This document shows positions 55,230 through 62,581 of a stretch of 64,000 nt of DNA, in pieces (the first letter of the stretch is position 1; each line of letters begins with the position of its first letter). The position numbers and the translations under genes were made by a program. The stretch comes from Fusibacter sp. 3D3 (GTDB lineage Bacteria > Bacillota > Clostridia > Peptostreptococcales > Acidaminobacteraceae). The stretch is taken from NCBI RefSeq assembly GCF_001748365.1, contig NZ_BDHH01000010.1, positions 1-64,000 of the forward strand. The letters run 5' to 3'. The notes beneath the pieces are model-generated. The model saw only the letters and a program-made list of their open reading frames with translations, was not told where the DNA came from and did no database searches.

Positions 55230-55594
55230 CTAAGACCTCCCCGTTTGTTTTTAACCTTGTTCCAGTTGGTAGACCCGTATTTATGATAGAGCGAGATAAA
55301 CATGGTAAGGCTAACAGCAGTGACTGAAATGCCCACCACAATGGCCGTTATCATAAGTGCTTGAGGGATAGGGTCTGCAACCGGTACTGTGATTTGATTG
55401 CCAATAGGCGGTACGCGTCCAACATCGTTGTTGATCGTTAGAAAAAACAAGATGATGGCTGCCTGAATAATACTAAGACCCATTATTGTCTTGACGATAT
55501 TGCGTCTAGAGGCAAGCGCGTAAATGCCAATCATAAATAAGATAAGGCTCACATTTTCGCCATTGATTAAATCGAGAAGTTTTTCAAGAGTCAT
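55226..55594 (-). CDS. mrpC: Mrp antiporter subunit C (NuoK-like)
   Basis: A three-helix NuoK homologue of about 122 residues. LILFMIGIYALASRRNIVK, then QAAIILFF and DPIPQALMITAIVVGISVTA are typical, with a conserved Pro-Ala-Leu region. The frame extends to 55621, but AGGTGACTCT lies before the ATG at 55594, which begins MTLEKLL. Overlaps mrpD by 4 bp. Confidence 0.88.
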   Translation of the reverse strand: MTLEKLLDLINGENVSLILFMIGIYALASRRNIVKTIMGLSIIQAAIILFFLTINNDVGRVPPIGNQITVPVADPIPQALMITAIVVGISVTAVSLTMFISLYHKYGSTNWNKVKNKRGGLR

Positions 55595-55598
55595 AGAG

Positions 55599-55985
55599 TC
55601 ACCTAGTTTCATAGAATACAAATCTGATAAAGATGATGGACAGACCGCAAGCGACTTTGATGCTGATCAGGAGATTCATCAATATGAGATAATAGAGATT
55701 AAAAGTTGGCAATTGTAAATGGATAAAAGTCAGTAGAAAACCTAATGGAAATAAAAATATAAAAAATAATGTGATTTTTTCAAGTGTTCGAATCTTTTTG
55801 AGGGGTGTCTCTAAACTGGGATCAATCAAATATTTGAGAATGAGTACAGAGGCGATAATAGCGCCCCCTTGAAAGCCACCACCAGGGGTTACATGACCGT
55901 TGAGCACGATATAGAGTCCAAATAACAGCACAAAGGGATAGGTGATGGTCAATGTCTTTGAGATTAAAAAAGAGTGATCATTCAT
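55599..55985 (-). CDS. mrpB: Mrp antiporter subunit B (MnhB-like)
   Basis: A 128-residue, four-helix subunit with the MnhB signature GHVTPGGGFQGGAIIASV. The upstream frame allows a start at 56021, but AAGGAG lies 8 bp before ATG 55985 (MNDHSF), chosen here. It overlaps the upstream gene by 8 bp. Confidence 0.88.
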   Translation of the reverse strand: MNDHSFLISKTLTITYPFVLLFGLYIVLNGHVTPGGGFQGGAIIASVLILKYLIDPSLETPLKKIRTLEKITLFFIFLFPLGFLLTFIHLQLPTFNLYYLILMNLLISIKVACGLSIIFIRFVFYETR

Positions 55986-56244
55986 CGAGTTCATCTCCTT
56001 CATGAATAGATAGATAGACAACGCCTATGATGCTGAATAAGAGCATGAGTGCTTCAAATAGAGTGTCATAGTAACGATAACTTAAGTAAATAGAGGTTAC
56101 AATATTGGTGGCGCCTGTGTCCCTGTAGGCGTTTTGAATATAGTGATTTGAAATGTCGTAGGGGACTTGATCGGATGTCGCCGTTAAAAGAGCCATCATG
56201 ATAAAGCCAGTTAAACACAAGAGTGCAATCCCTTTTCTTCTCAT
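55978..56244 (-). CDS. MbhE-like antiporter subunit (MrpA C-terminal equivalent)
   Basis: An 88-residue protein with two helices. GATNIVTSIYLSYRYYDTLF, then EALMLLFSIIGVVYL matches MbhE and the corresponding last part of MrpA (the YDTLFE motif). In Mrp operons of Bacillus this is part of MrpA. In archaeal Mbh/Mbs systems it is a separate gene, as here. It overlaps both neighbours. Confidence 0.75.
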   Translation of the reverse strand: MRRKGIALLCLTGFIMMALLTATSDQVPYDISNHYIQNAYRDTGATNIVTSIYLSYRYYDTLFEALMLLFSIIGVVYLSIHEGDELDE

Positions 56245-56783
56245 TCAATCACCTCTTCCACTTGAATGAATTCAATGGGCACTTTAAAATGGAGTTCTCT
56301 ATCAAAAAAGGAAATGAGAGAGTCCATTTTATAGTTTTCAGGATGACCCCAAATTTTGATGTTTGTGGGTTCATTTTGAACGATCAAGGCGTATGGATGA
56401 TGTTCTATAATAGTTTTAGTCGCATCAACCGTATAGATAATCTGAGGTTCAAGTTCTTGCTTAGCACAGTATTTATCTAACAGTTTTTTAAATTGTAGGT
56501 GTTCAGCAGTAAGATGGGATTGATCTTCAAACTCAGCCTCAGAAAGGCAGTAATAGACAGTGAAGATCTTATACTTTTGAAGTGCAACCAGATAGAGAAT
56601 TGTGGAAAGTGTGCTGCCGATGATGGCCTCGGCAATGGCAACGTCGGGAGCGTTGTAGAGGAGATAGATAAAGGAAATGGTCAAAGAAAACGCACCTAAG
56701 TAGACGACTGCGTGTCGCATTTTCTGAGTTTGAACAGTCATTATCGCGAGGATGACCAAGACGATCAAAGAGAGTTTTAGCAT
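56241..56783 (-). CDS. MbhD-like (DUF4040) antiporter subunit with extra soluble domain
   Basis: 180 residues. The first 75 form three helices with DVAIAEAIIGSTLSTILYL, the DUF4040 signature found in MbhD and the C-terminal part of MrpA. About 105 further residues are predicted to be soluble, with alpha/beta character (IIYTVDATKTIIEH, then YALIVQNEPTNIKIWG). MbhD proteins are usually under 100 residues, so this tail is an addition of unknown role. It overlaps the next gene by 4 bp. Confidence 0.75.
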   Translation of the reverse strand: MLKLSLIVLVILAIMTVQTQKMRHAVVYLGAFSLTISFIYLLYNAPDVAIAEAIIGSTLSTILYLVALQKYKIFTVYYCLSEAEFEDQSHLTAEHLQFKKLLDKYCAKQELEPQIIYTVDATKTIIEHHPYALIVQNEPTNIKIWGHPENYKMDSLISFFDRELHFKVPIEFIQVEEVIE

Positions 56784-56787
56784 AGAA

Positions 56788-57081
56788 TCACTCCTTCTTT
56801 ATTTTGAAGCCACTGTTGTATGCGGAACGCGTAATGGCATGTGTAATGAGTGGATTTACAATCAGCACCAGAAAGATGATAAAACAAACCTTTAATGAAA
56901 AAAAGGAAAAGCCATGTCTGATGATCACACCTGCTAAGAGCAAGATAAAACCAGCAGTATCCACATTTGATCCAATTAATATGCGTGTATAAAAATTTTT
57001 AAAGCGGTATAAACCCAATATGCCAAACCCTATAAAGAAAAGACCGCCACTCATGAAAATTAATGCAATAATTTCTCTCAT
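56788..57081 (-). CDS. mrpG: Mrp antiporter subunit G
   Basis: 97 residues, three helices, with the MnhG pattern GFGILGLYRFKNFYTRILIG, then a TAGFILLL segment. The stop is 4 bp before the MbhD-like start. It directly follows mrpF. Confidence 0.87.
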   Translation of the reverse strand: MREIIALIFMSGGLFFIGFGILGLYRFKNFYTRILIGSNVDTAGFILLLAGVIIRHGFSFFSLKVCFIIFLVLIVNPLITHAITRSAYNSGFKIKKE

Positions 57082-57333
57082 CTAGAATCTTCCTTTCCTC
57101 TGAACATAAATGGATAAAAATATAATGCCAACAAACCCCAAAAGGGCATAGACAATAGCTAAGTCGAGATACATAGAAATCCCTTTATAACTGGCATAGA
57201 GGACGATGAGCGCTAGGAGCTTTGAGGCAACCATATTGAGACCAAGCAATCGATCCCATAGGGAAGGGCCCAGTAAAATTCTTAATAAGCTTAAAGTGAG
57301 TAGTAAAATCAATAGTATGATGATTGTTAACAT
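57082..57333 (-). CDS. mrpF: Mrp antiporter subunit F
   Basis: 83 residues, three helices, with the MnhF pattern LLRILLGPSLWDRLLGLNMV, DLAIVYALLGFVG. It adjoins mrpG without a gap and follows mrpE by 11 bp. Confidence 0.88.
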   Translation of the reverse strand: MLTIIILLILLLTLSLLRILLGPSLWDRLLGLNMVASKLLALIVLYASYKGISMYLDLAIVYALLGFVGIIFLSIYVQRKGRF

Positions 57334-57344
57334 AGAAGGCTCCT

Positions 57345-57830
57345 TTATCTATTCAAAAAACGTTCAAATCTGCCTTTAATCATGTTGCCAGCGATGACCG
57401 TATTTTTACTTTTAGCGTTAAGCCAAAGGACCTTTAAGGTATGACCTTCAAGGTCTATCGTCACAGTACCTGGGGTCAAAGTAATTGAATTTGCCAATAT
57501 GCACTTTTGCGTATTGCTTTTAAGGTCAGTGTGTATTTCGACGATATCAGGATTAATCTGTAAGGTTATAATTTGGTGAATAGTGACAAATGCATTGGCA
57601 TAAATCTCATAGAGTAAAATGAAAAAATAAATTAAAAGCTTGAATGCATTGAAATCTATGATTTGATAGAAATCATCTTTAAGCAGATATTTTTCGGTGA
57701 AAAAGATGACTAGAACACTGAAGATCAGTCCTGTAATAAGAGTCATTAAATGAACATTTTCAAAGAGTGCAATCCAAAATAATGTCATCAGTAAATAGAA
57801 TTGGCCATAAAAGAAAGCCTTGTTGTTCAT
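57345..57830 (-). CDS. mrpE: Mrp antiporter subunit E
   Basis: 161 residues. Two N-terminal helix pairs, then a soluble tail with LANSITLTPGTVTIDLEG, the MnhE signature. First gene of the operon in the order E-F-G-(DUF4040)-(MbhE)-B-C-D. AGAGGGGG precedes ATG 57830. Confidence 0.9.
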   Translation of the reverse strand: MNNKAFFYGQFYLLMTLFWIALFENVHLMTLITGLIFSVLVIFFTEKYLLKDDFYQIIDFNAFKLLIYFFILLYEIYANAFVTIHQIITLQINPDIVEIHTDLKSNTQKCILANSITLTPGTVTIDLEGHTLKVLWLNAKSKNTVIAGNMIKGRFERFLNR

Positions 57831-57927
57831 GTGTTCACCCCCTCTATATAAATTGAGACTCGAATTGTTATATTTCTATTATTTTACCCTTGTTCATGTG
57901 TAATAAATCACAAATTGTGTTGTCTAT

Positions 57928-57960
57928 AATAAAAGCCCTCCTACAAGCACAAGGGGGGCT
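57928..57960 (-). terminator. Intrinsic terminator of the M42 peptidase gene
   Basis: On the reverse strand AGCCCCCCT pairs with AGGAGGGCT (one mismatch) across a 9-nt loop, followed by TTTTATT. Confidence 0.8.
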
Positions 57961-57969
57961 AGTTTAGTG

Positions 57970-59004
57970 CTATTTAGTTAAATATAAAGTGACCAGCTTC
58001 ATGGTGTTCTCCATGGCTTCATAATGCGTTCGTTCCATACCATGAGACGCGTGGACACCGGGACCGATGAGTGCACCTTTAATGTTATGCCCTGCATGCA
58101 AAGCAGCCCCTACATCCGAGCCATAGTAAGGATAGATATCAACCGCATATTTTAACTTGTTTTCTTTGGCGAGCTGGATGAGTTCTGAAGTCATTTGGTA
58201 GTCATACGGACCACCAGAATCCTTCGCACAAATGGATACATCGTATTCAGTACATGTTAAGTCGTCCCCAATACATCCCATGTCAACGGCTAATAATTCA
58301 GAAATATCCTCTGGAATGAATGAAGCACCATGTCCCACTTCTTCATAGTTTGAAATTAAAATTTTAGTTTTGTATTTGGGTTTAATGCCATTACGCGATA
58401 AATACTGCATAACACCAAATAGGATTGCCACAGAACCTTTATCATCGATGAAACGCGATTTTAAAAAGTCGTTTATAAGTGTTGTTTTAGGATCGATACA
58501 GATAAAATCGCCAACACCTATACCAAGCGCAAGCACATCTTCTTTATTTTTAACCTGTTCATCAAGGCGAATTTCCATAGTATCAGGTGTTCTGGCAAGC
58601 GTAGAAGCTTCTTTGTAAACATGTGCGGCAGGTGCAGTACTCAAAAATGTACCGTGATAAACTTTGCCATCGCGTGTATGAATCCTACAGTATTCGCTAT
58701 CTAATGTCGGTACAATGGGACCACCTACTAGAGTGAATTTTAAGGTCCCTTGGCTGGTGATACTTCTGACCATGGCACCAAGCGTGTCCACATGTGCGGC
58801 GAGACCTACAGTCTTCATATGATCATCACCTTCAATTGTGATGATGCCACCACCCTTGTGCGTAAGTTCGAAATCATAGCCTAATGCTTCAGCCCAACCA
58901 CCAACAGTGTTCATAATACTATGTGTAAAACCGCTTGGACTATCCGTATTTAGGAGGGCTACAGCTTTTTCTAGAACATAGTTTTTATTAAATGTCATCG
59001 TCAT
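57970..59004 (-). CDS. M42-family metalloaminopeptidase
   Basis: A cytoplasmic dinuclear metal peptidase (344 residues) that trims peptides. Metal and catalytic residues appear in LAAHVDTLGAMV (His, Asp), SRFIDDKGSVA (bridging Asp), SNYEEVGHGAS (catalytic Glu and ligand), LLAVDMGC (Asp) and VHASHGMERTHYEA (His). Members form large dodecameric shells. Monocistronic. ATG has AGAGAGG upstream. Confidence 0.93.
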   Translation of the reverse strand: MTMTFNKNYVLEKAVALLNTDSPSGFTHSIMNTVGGWAEALGYDFELTHKGGGIITIEGDDHMKTVGLAAHVDTLGAMVRSITSQGTLKFTLVGGPIVPTLDSEYCRIHTRDGKVYHGTFLSTAPAAHVYKEASTLARTPDTMEIRLDEQVKNKEDVLALGIGVGDFICIDPKTTLINDFLKSRFIDDKGSVAILFGVMQYLSRNGIKPKYKTKILISNYEEVGHGASFIPEDISELLAVDMGCIGDDLTCTEYDVSICAKDSGGPYDYQMTSELIQLAKENKLKYAVDIYPYYGSDVGAALHAGHNIKGALIGPGVHASHGMERTHYEAMENTMKLVTLYLTK

Positions 59005-59059
59005 AATGTACCTCTCTCTTATCTTGTTCTACAAATGTGATTTGAATATCTAAATTGTA

Positions 59060-59701
59060 TCATTTTAAAACCGATTGTGCTAGATATTCATCTATTGAAG
59101 CTAAAATAGAGTCCAGTGTTTTTTGATCCAGCATTCCAGGATAGGCATATAAATACTCAGCATTAGGACCTAAAAAAACAGTTGTAGGAAAGCCAGTAAC
59201 ACTGAATTGACCTGCAAGAGATTGATCTTCATCAAGGTAAACATTGAGTGAAAGGCCTTTTTCATCTAGATATTTTTGGATGGTATCCGTGTCTTCGCCA
59301 ACATTTATAGCTAAAACCTGATATTTGTCATCTTGGCTCAATGCTTCAATGAGAGGCATTTCTTGATCGCAGAAATGGCACCAAGTTGCCCAAAAATTGA
59401 TGACGACGATTTTGTCTTTAAAATCATAGAGTTGAGCAGTTGTCCCATCTAAGTTTTTGAGTTCAAAGTCTTCCCAAATGTAGGGTTCTTGCTGCGCACT
59501 AGAAGATTCTGTAGCGCTATCGGAATCTTGAGGGGCTTCATTCGTGTTACTGGATTCAATTTCATCGGTGGAAGCAGTTGTCGCTGGAGTCCCCTCAGAG
59601 GGTTCTTCCACTTGGATCGGCGTTTCAATTTCAGAATTTGAGCAAGCTGTTATGAGCAGTAAAGCAAATAAGAATGTTAAAACCAATATTTTTCTGGACA
59701 T
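59060..59701 (-). CDS. TlpA/ResA-like thioredoxin lipoprotein
   Basis: An extracytoplasmic thiol-disulfide protein of 213 residues. A lipoprotein signal peptide ends in LITAC (lipidated Cys20). A Ser/Thr/Glu-rich linker (about 25-75) follows, then a TlpA-type thioredoxin fold with NFWATWCHFCDQEMP (redox pair WCHFC) and the cis-Pro segment VTGFPTTVFLG. The start at 59701 has AAAGGGG upstream, whereas the longer frame would overlap ccdA. It receives electrons from the CcdA-like protein encoded 16 bp upstream. Confidence 0.9.
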   Translation of the reverse strand: MSRKILVLTFLFALLLITACSNSEIETPIQVEEPSEGTPATTASTDEIESSNTNEAPQDSDSATESSSAQQEPYIWEDFELKNLDGTTAQLYDFKDKIVVINFWATWCHFCDQEMPLIEALSQDDKYQVLAINVGEDTDTIQKYLDEKGLSLNVYLDEDQSLAGQFSVTGFPTTVFLGPNAEYLYAYPGMLDQKTLDSILASIDEYLAQSVLK

Positions 59702-59717
59702 AGGAGATCCCCTTTCT

Positions 59718-60413
59718 TTAAAGCAAATAATTAACCAAACTGCCAAGTTTCCCTGTTGTCATCAATATGCCTAAAAGAATCATAATGACGCCAGCCACGC
59801 GATTAATCGCTTGAGAATGTTGGCTGAGTTTCTGAGTGTATTTTTCAACGGTGCCGATAAAGAGTGCTGTGATTATAAAGGGAATGGCCATGCCCATAGA
59901 GTAAATCCCTAAAAGTTTGGCGCCATCGGCAACATTACGGCTCAAAGCTGCTGTAGAAGCTAAAATTGCACCTAAAATTGGGCCAAAGCAAGGTGTCCAA
60001 CCAAAAGCAAATGCCATGCCTATGCCTATAGAGGTAAAAAAGTTCATTTTACCCTGTGCTTTAGATTTTCTATAATCCTTGCTGAGTAAGGGCATTTTAA
60101 ACATCCCCATAAGGTATAGTCCAAAAAATGCAATCAATACCCCACTGATCCTCGCCAGTAAGACCTTATGGGTGGCAAAAATCTTGCCAAGTGCGCTTGC
60201 AGAGATGCCAAGGAGCATGAAGACGATTGTAAAGCCTATGATAAAACCAAAAGTTCTGAACAAGATCAGTTTACGCTTTTGGGATAGGGTCGGCGCATCA
60301 TATGCACCTGCCATATACATGATGTAAGCTGGAATAAGGGGGAGCAGACATGGTGAAAAAAAAGAAGCCACACCTGCAGAAAATGCGGTCCAATAGGAAA
60401 CTTGTAAAAACAT
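59718..60413 (-). CDS. ccdA: CcdA-like thiol:disulfide membrane reductase
   Basis: A 231-residue, six-helix protein that carries reducing equivalents from cytoplasmic thioredoxin across the membrane. The two redox cysteines are in FFSPCLLPLIPAYIMYMAG and FGWTPCFGPILGAILA, the classic CcdA/DsbD pair. First gene of a ccdA-tlpA operon behind a perfect palindromic operator. Confidence 0.92.
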   Translation of the reverse strand: MFLQVSYWTAFSAGVASFFSPCLLPLIPAYIMYMAGAYDAPTLSQKRKLILFRTFGFIIGFTIVFMLLGISASALGKIFATHKVLLARISGVLIAFFGLYLMGMFKMPLLSKDYRKSKAQGKMNFFTSIGIGMAFAFGWTPCFGPILGAILASTAALSRNVADGAKLLGIYSMGMAIPFIITALFIGTVEKYTQKLSQHSQAINRVAGVIMILLGILMTTGKLGSLVNYLL

Positions 60414-60428
60414 AAATACACCTCGATT

Positions 60429-60479
60429 CTAAATGAGAACGTTCTCATTTAGTATAAACTAAATGAGAAGACTTTTCAA
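60429..60479 (-). promoter_or_regulatory. Promoter with perfect palindrome ahead of ccdA-tlpA
   Basis: Reverse-strand TTGAAA (60474-60479) and TATACT (60451-60456) are 17 bp apart. A perfect 24-bp palindrome, CTAAATGAGAAC followed by its complement (60429-60452), spans the start site. The half-site CTAAATGAGAA recurs at 60459-60469 in the spacer. Fur-type operators have related AATGAGAA halves, but the regulator is unknown. Confidence 0.7.
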
Positions 60480-60617
60480 TTACGTTATTCTTTTCACAGT
60501 TTAAAAAAATAATTATGGGGTAAAAACATGATATTACTGGAAATTAACGCAAGAATACAGTAAAATGTTGAGTAGGTATAACAGTAATACTATAATGTTT
60601 TCAATGGGGTGCGATCT

Positions 60618-60785
60618 ATGGGCGAATATCGGATTACGAGACGAGGTAAATGGGCGATTGGTATTGTTGCCGCGCTTGGGTTGATAGCTCTAATAAAGGG
60701 TTCTATATTTTTAGCGTTATTTGGACTGTTGTTCAGCACGTTCTTGTTGGCAGTCAGCATATATGAAATCTTTATCAATAAGTAA
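60618..60785 (+). CDS. Small membrane protein (55 aa)
   Basis: An ORF from ATG 60618 to TAA 60785. It has a charged N-terminus MGEYRITRRGKWAI, then two hydrophobic stretches broken by Lys-Gly (AALGLIALIKGSIFLALFGL and beyond), ending EIFINK. GGGGTG lies about 7 bp before the ATG, and a terminator follows directly. I know no family for it. The strong terminator and ribosome site argue it is real. Confidence 0.7.
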   Translation: MGEYRITRRGKWAIGIVAALGLIALIKGSIFLALFGLLFSTFLLAVSIYEIFINK

Positions 60786-60815
60786 AGCATCCTTTTCTTC
60801 GGATGCTTTTTTTTT
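60785..60815. terminator. Intrinsic terminator
   Basis: AAAGCATCC pairs with GGATGCTTT across an 8-nt loop and is followed by T. It lies between the small membrane protein gene and the end of the convergent gene. Confidence 0.9.
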
Positions 60816-62217
60816 ATAAAGTGTGCTTTGAAATAATATCCACATCGCCATCTTCGGAGATGACTACTGTAAGACAATCTGAATAGCTTTGATTGTGGGA
60901 AATGGTCTCTACGTATCTAATGGCAGAATTGTATCGGGCGCCTCTTGACGGGTCACCTTTTTCAGTTGCCACGCCGTCTAAGATTACGCCAATGCCGTGA
61001 CAGAACCCCTCAACATCCACTAAGACAGCACCATCAATACTGGTAATTGATTTGATGGTGGAAACGTTTAGGAAGGTTGCATTGATAATGAAACCTTGAT
61101 TTCTTAGTCTAAAAGCCTCACTACGTGCATTTTTGGAAATGACGATGATGGTGCCTTTGACTTGTTTTAAAGCTTCTAAGATCAACTTGTATAGGTTGAG
61201 AATTTTTTTGGTTTCAATTTCTGGAAATACTTTTTTGAACTCATAACTGAAATTGAAATAGCTGATTTTCGGTTTTGGAATATAGACTTCCTCATTGGTT
61301 ACTTGCATCAATTTGTTATTATTGTGATTTAATTGCCAAGAGTAGTAGGTGTTAAATTCAATGATGAAGTAATGTCTTGCTTTATCAAGATGATAGGATT
61401 CTTCAGTGAATTGAATGACACTGTAGATGTATTCCCCATCTGACAAGAGATAGATATCTTTTTTTGAAAGTTCTAAAATTTTACGTATATGCCTAAAACT
61501 AGACAGTGGCAATCGATCCTCAAAAGTCAGTAAGAGTTTTATGTGCGAGGAATCCACTACACTGGAGAGCGAATCTTGTTTTAGGAGTAAAATTTTACCA
61601 TTGCTAAATGCTTTTTCATAACTTAAGGAGGATATTTTACTAAACTTATCAAACGGATTGGAGATGGATTCATCATTTAGGATGCTATTCATAAGCGTTT
61701 TTCCAGCATCTTTGAGGAGATCATTAATCCCCTTCGGAGTCATTTCTCGATCCCCGATAAAATTAGTGGCGCATTGATTAACATATTTTGTGACCTCAGA
61801 TATGATGGCTTCTATGATGGATTTCGTTTGAACATCAATATCGTCTGTCATCTTATAATAAGAATCTAATATTTTACGATCAAATTTATAGGCATAAGCA
61901 AAAATAGTATTGTTAAAAACAAAAATATCTGAATAAAAAACAGCACTACTTTCCGAAAAAGATTTTGAAATATGGAGATCCATGAGGTTCTGTAAGAATT
62001 TCTTGCGTTGGTAAAGGGTTTCTAGAGTTTCAATCGTAGTGGGTATGCCGATAATATCATTGGCAAATCTCATGTTGATGAGGTCGTTGGCGATATCAAA
62101 CGAAACCAAATAAAAATCTGGAACCAGTTCAGTGTCTATTTTTTTAAATAGGGTTTGTAAAAATTGATCTAGAAGCTCAGATAATTCATGAACTGTTTTT
62201 ATCAACATAAGGATCAC
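60814..62217 (-). CDS. Protein with C-terminal DisA_N/DAC-like domain, degenerate motif
   Basis: 467 residues. The C-terminal about 75 residues resemble the end of diadenylate cyclase (DAC) domains: TSIDGAVLVDVEGFCHGIGV keeps the DGA motif (about 395-397), and VVISEDGDVDIISK ends the domain. The second catalytic motif, normally GTRHRAA, reads GDPSRGARYNSAIRYV, so the RHR triad is RYN (428-430). Such proteins may be DAC-derived sensors (DACNV-like) rather than c-di-AMP synthases. The first 320 residues are helical and alpha/beta, soluble and unassigned. The start ATG 62217 has GAGGTGAT upstream. Confidence 0.75.
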   Translation of the reverse strand: MILMLIKTVHELSELLDQFLQTLFKKIDTELVPDFYLVSFDIANDLINMRFANDIIGIPTTIETLETLYQRKKFLQNLMDLHISKSFSESSAVFYSDIFVFNNTIFAYAYKFDRKILDSYYKMTDDIDVQTKSIIEAIISEVTKYVNQCATNFIGDREMTPKGINDLLKDAGKTLMNSILNDESISNPFDKFSKISSLSYEKAFSNGKILLLKQDSLSSVVDSSHIKLLLTFEDRLPLSSFRHIRKILELSKKDIYLLSDGEYIYSVIQFTEESYHLDKARHYFIIEFNTYYSWQLNHNNNKLMQVTNEEVYIPKPKISYFNFSYEFKKVFPEIETKKILNLYKLILEALKQVKGTIIVISKNARSEAFRLRNQGFIINATFLNVSTIKSITSIDGAVLVDVEGFCHGIGVILDGVATEKGDPSRGARYNSAIRYVETISHNQSYSDCLTVVISEDGDVDIISKHTL

Positions 62218-62286
62218 CTCTTTTTCGACTTATTAGATATATACCTCAAAAATCCATTTTTAAATAAATTTACGCATTTTTATACG

Positions 62287-62298
62287 CACAAATTTGTG
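62287..62298. promoter_or_regulatory. Palindrome upstream of the DAC-like gene
   Basis: CACAAATTTGTG is a perfect 12-bp palindrome, extended by ATAC on the left and TAT on the right. It lies between the DAC-like gene and the terminator at 62302, where a promoter for the gene would be expected. It is a possible operator. Confidence 0.35.
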
Positions 62299-62301
62299 TA
62301 T

Positions 62302-62331
62302 AAAAAAAAATGCTAAAGTAAACTTTAGCAT
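62302..62331 (-). terminator. Terminator upstream of the DAC-like gene
   Basis: On the reverse strand ATGCTAAAG pairs with CTTTAGCAT across a 4-nt loop, followed by nine T residues. No gene on the reverse strand precedes it within the window, so it ends either a small RNA or an attenuated leader of the DAC-like gene. Confidence 0.8.
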
Positions 62332-62460
62332 TCAAGGAATGACTGTTCAACCGGTATATTTAACTGTAACATAGGGATTTACAGAGGGAGGTACAGCTAA
62401 ATAGACCATTACTGTTGTTCGTCATAGTAATTTTAACATATTTATATGACTGGTTTCAAG
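62332..62460 (-). ncRNA. Candidate small RNA or leader before the DAC-like gene
   Basis: A weak reverse-strand promoter (TTGAAA, 17 bp, TTAAAA) lies at about 62434-62460. A transcript from there would run about 125 nt to the terminator at 62302-62331. It holds a 20-codon frame, ATG 62407-62409 to stop 62347-62349, reading MVYLAVPPSVNPYVTVKYTG, without a ribosome site, so coding is doubtful. A second frame (MTNNSNGLF and on) overlaps it. The rest of the intergenic region up to 62570 is AT-rich and contains a forward TATACT box at about 62523. Confidence 0.35.
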
Positions 62461-62581
62461 AAAGTAATTTATAAATCTTTAAATCCTTAAAAAATTAGTT
62501 GTGAGATTTATTTATGCTAGGGTATACTTATTATGATGTGATGGGTTGACATAACCGATCAAAAGGAGATTGGAGTGCCTA

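Noticed and set aside
53616-57830. Complex I or membrane-bound hydrogenase operon
   Set aside because: No NuoB, NuoCD, NuoH, NuoI or hydrogenase large/small subunit frames are present, only antiporter-module subunits.
60429-60452. LexA/SOS box (GAACGTTC core)
   Set aside because: The Gram-positive SOS box is CGAAC-N4-GTTCG. The palindrome here is longer with AT flanks, and the genes are not DNA-repair genes.
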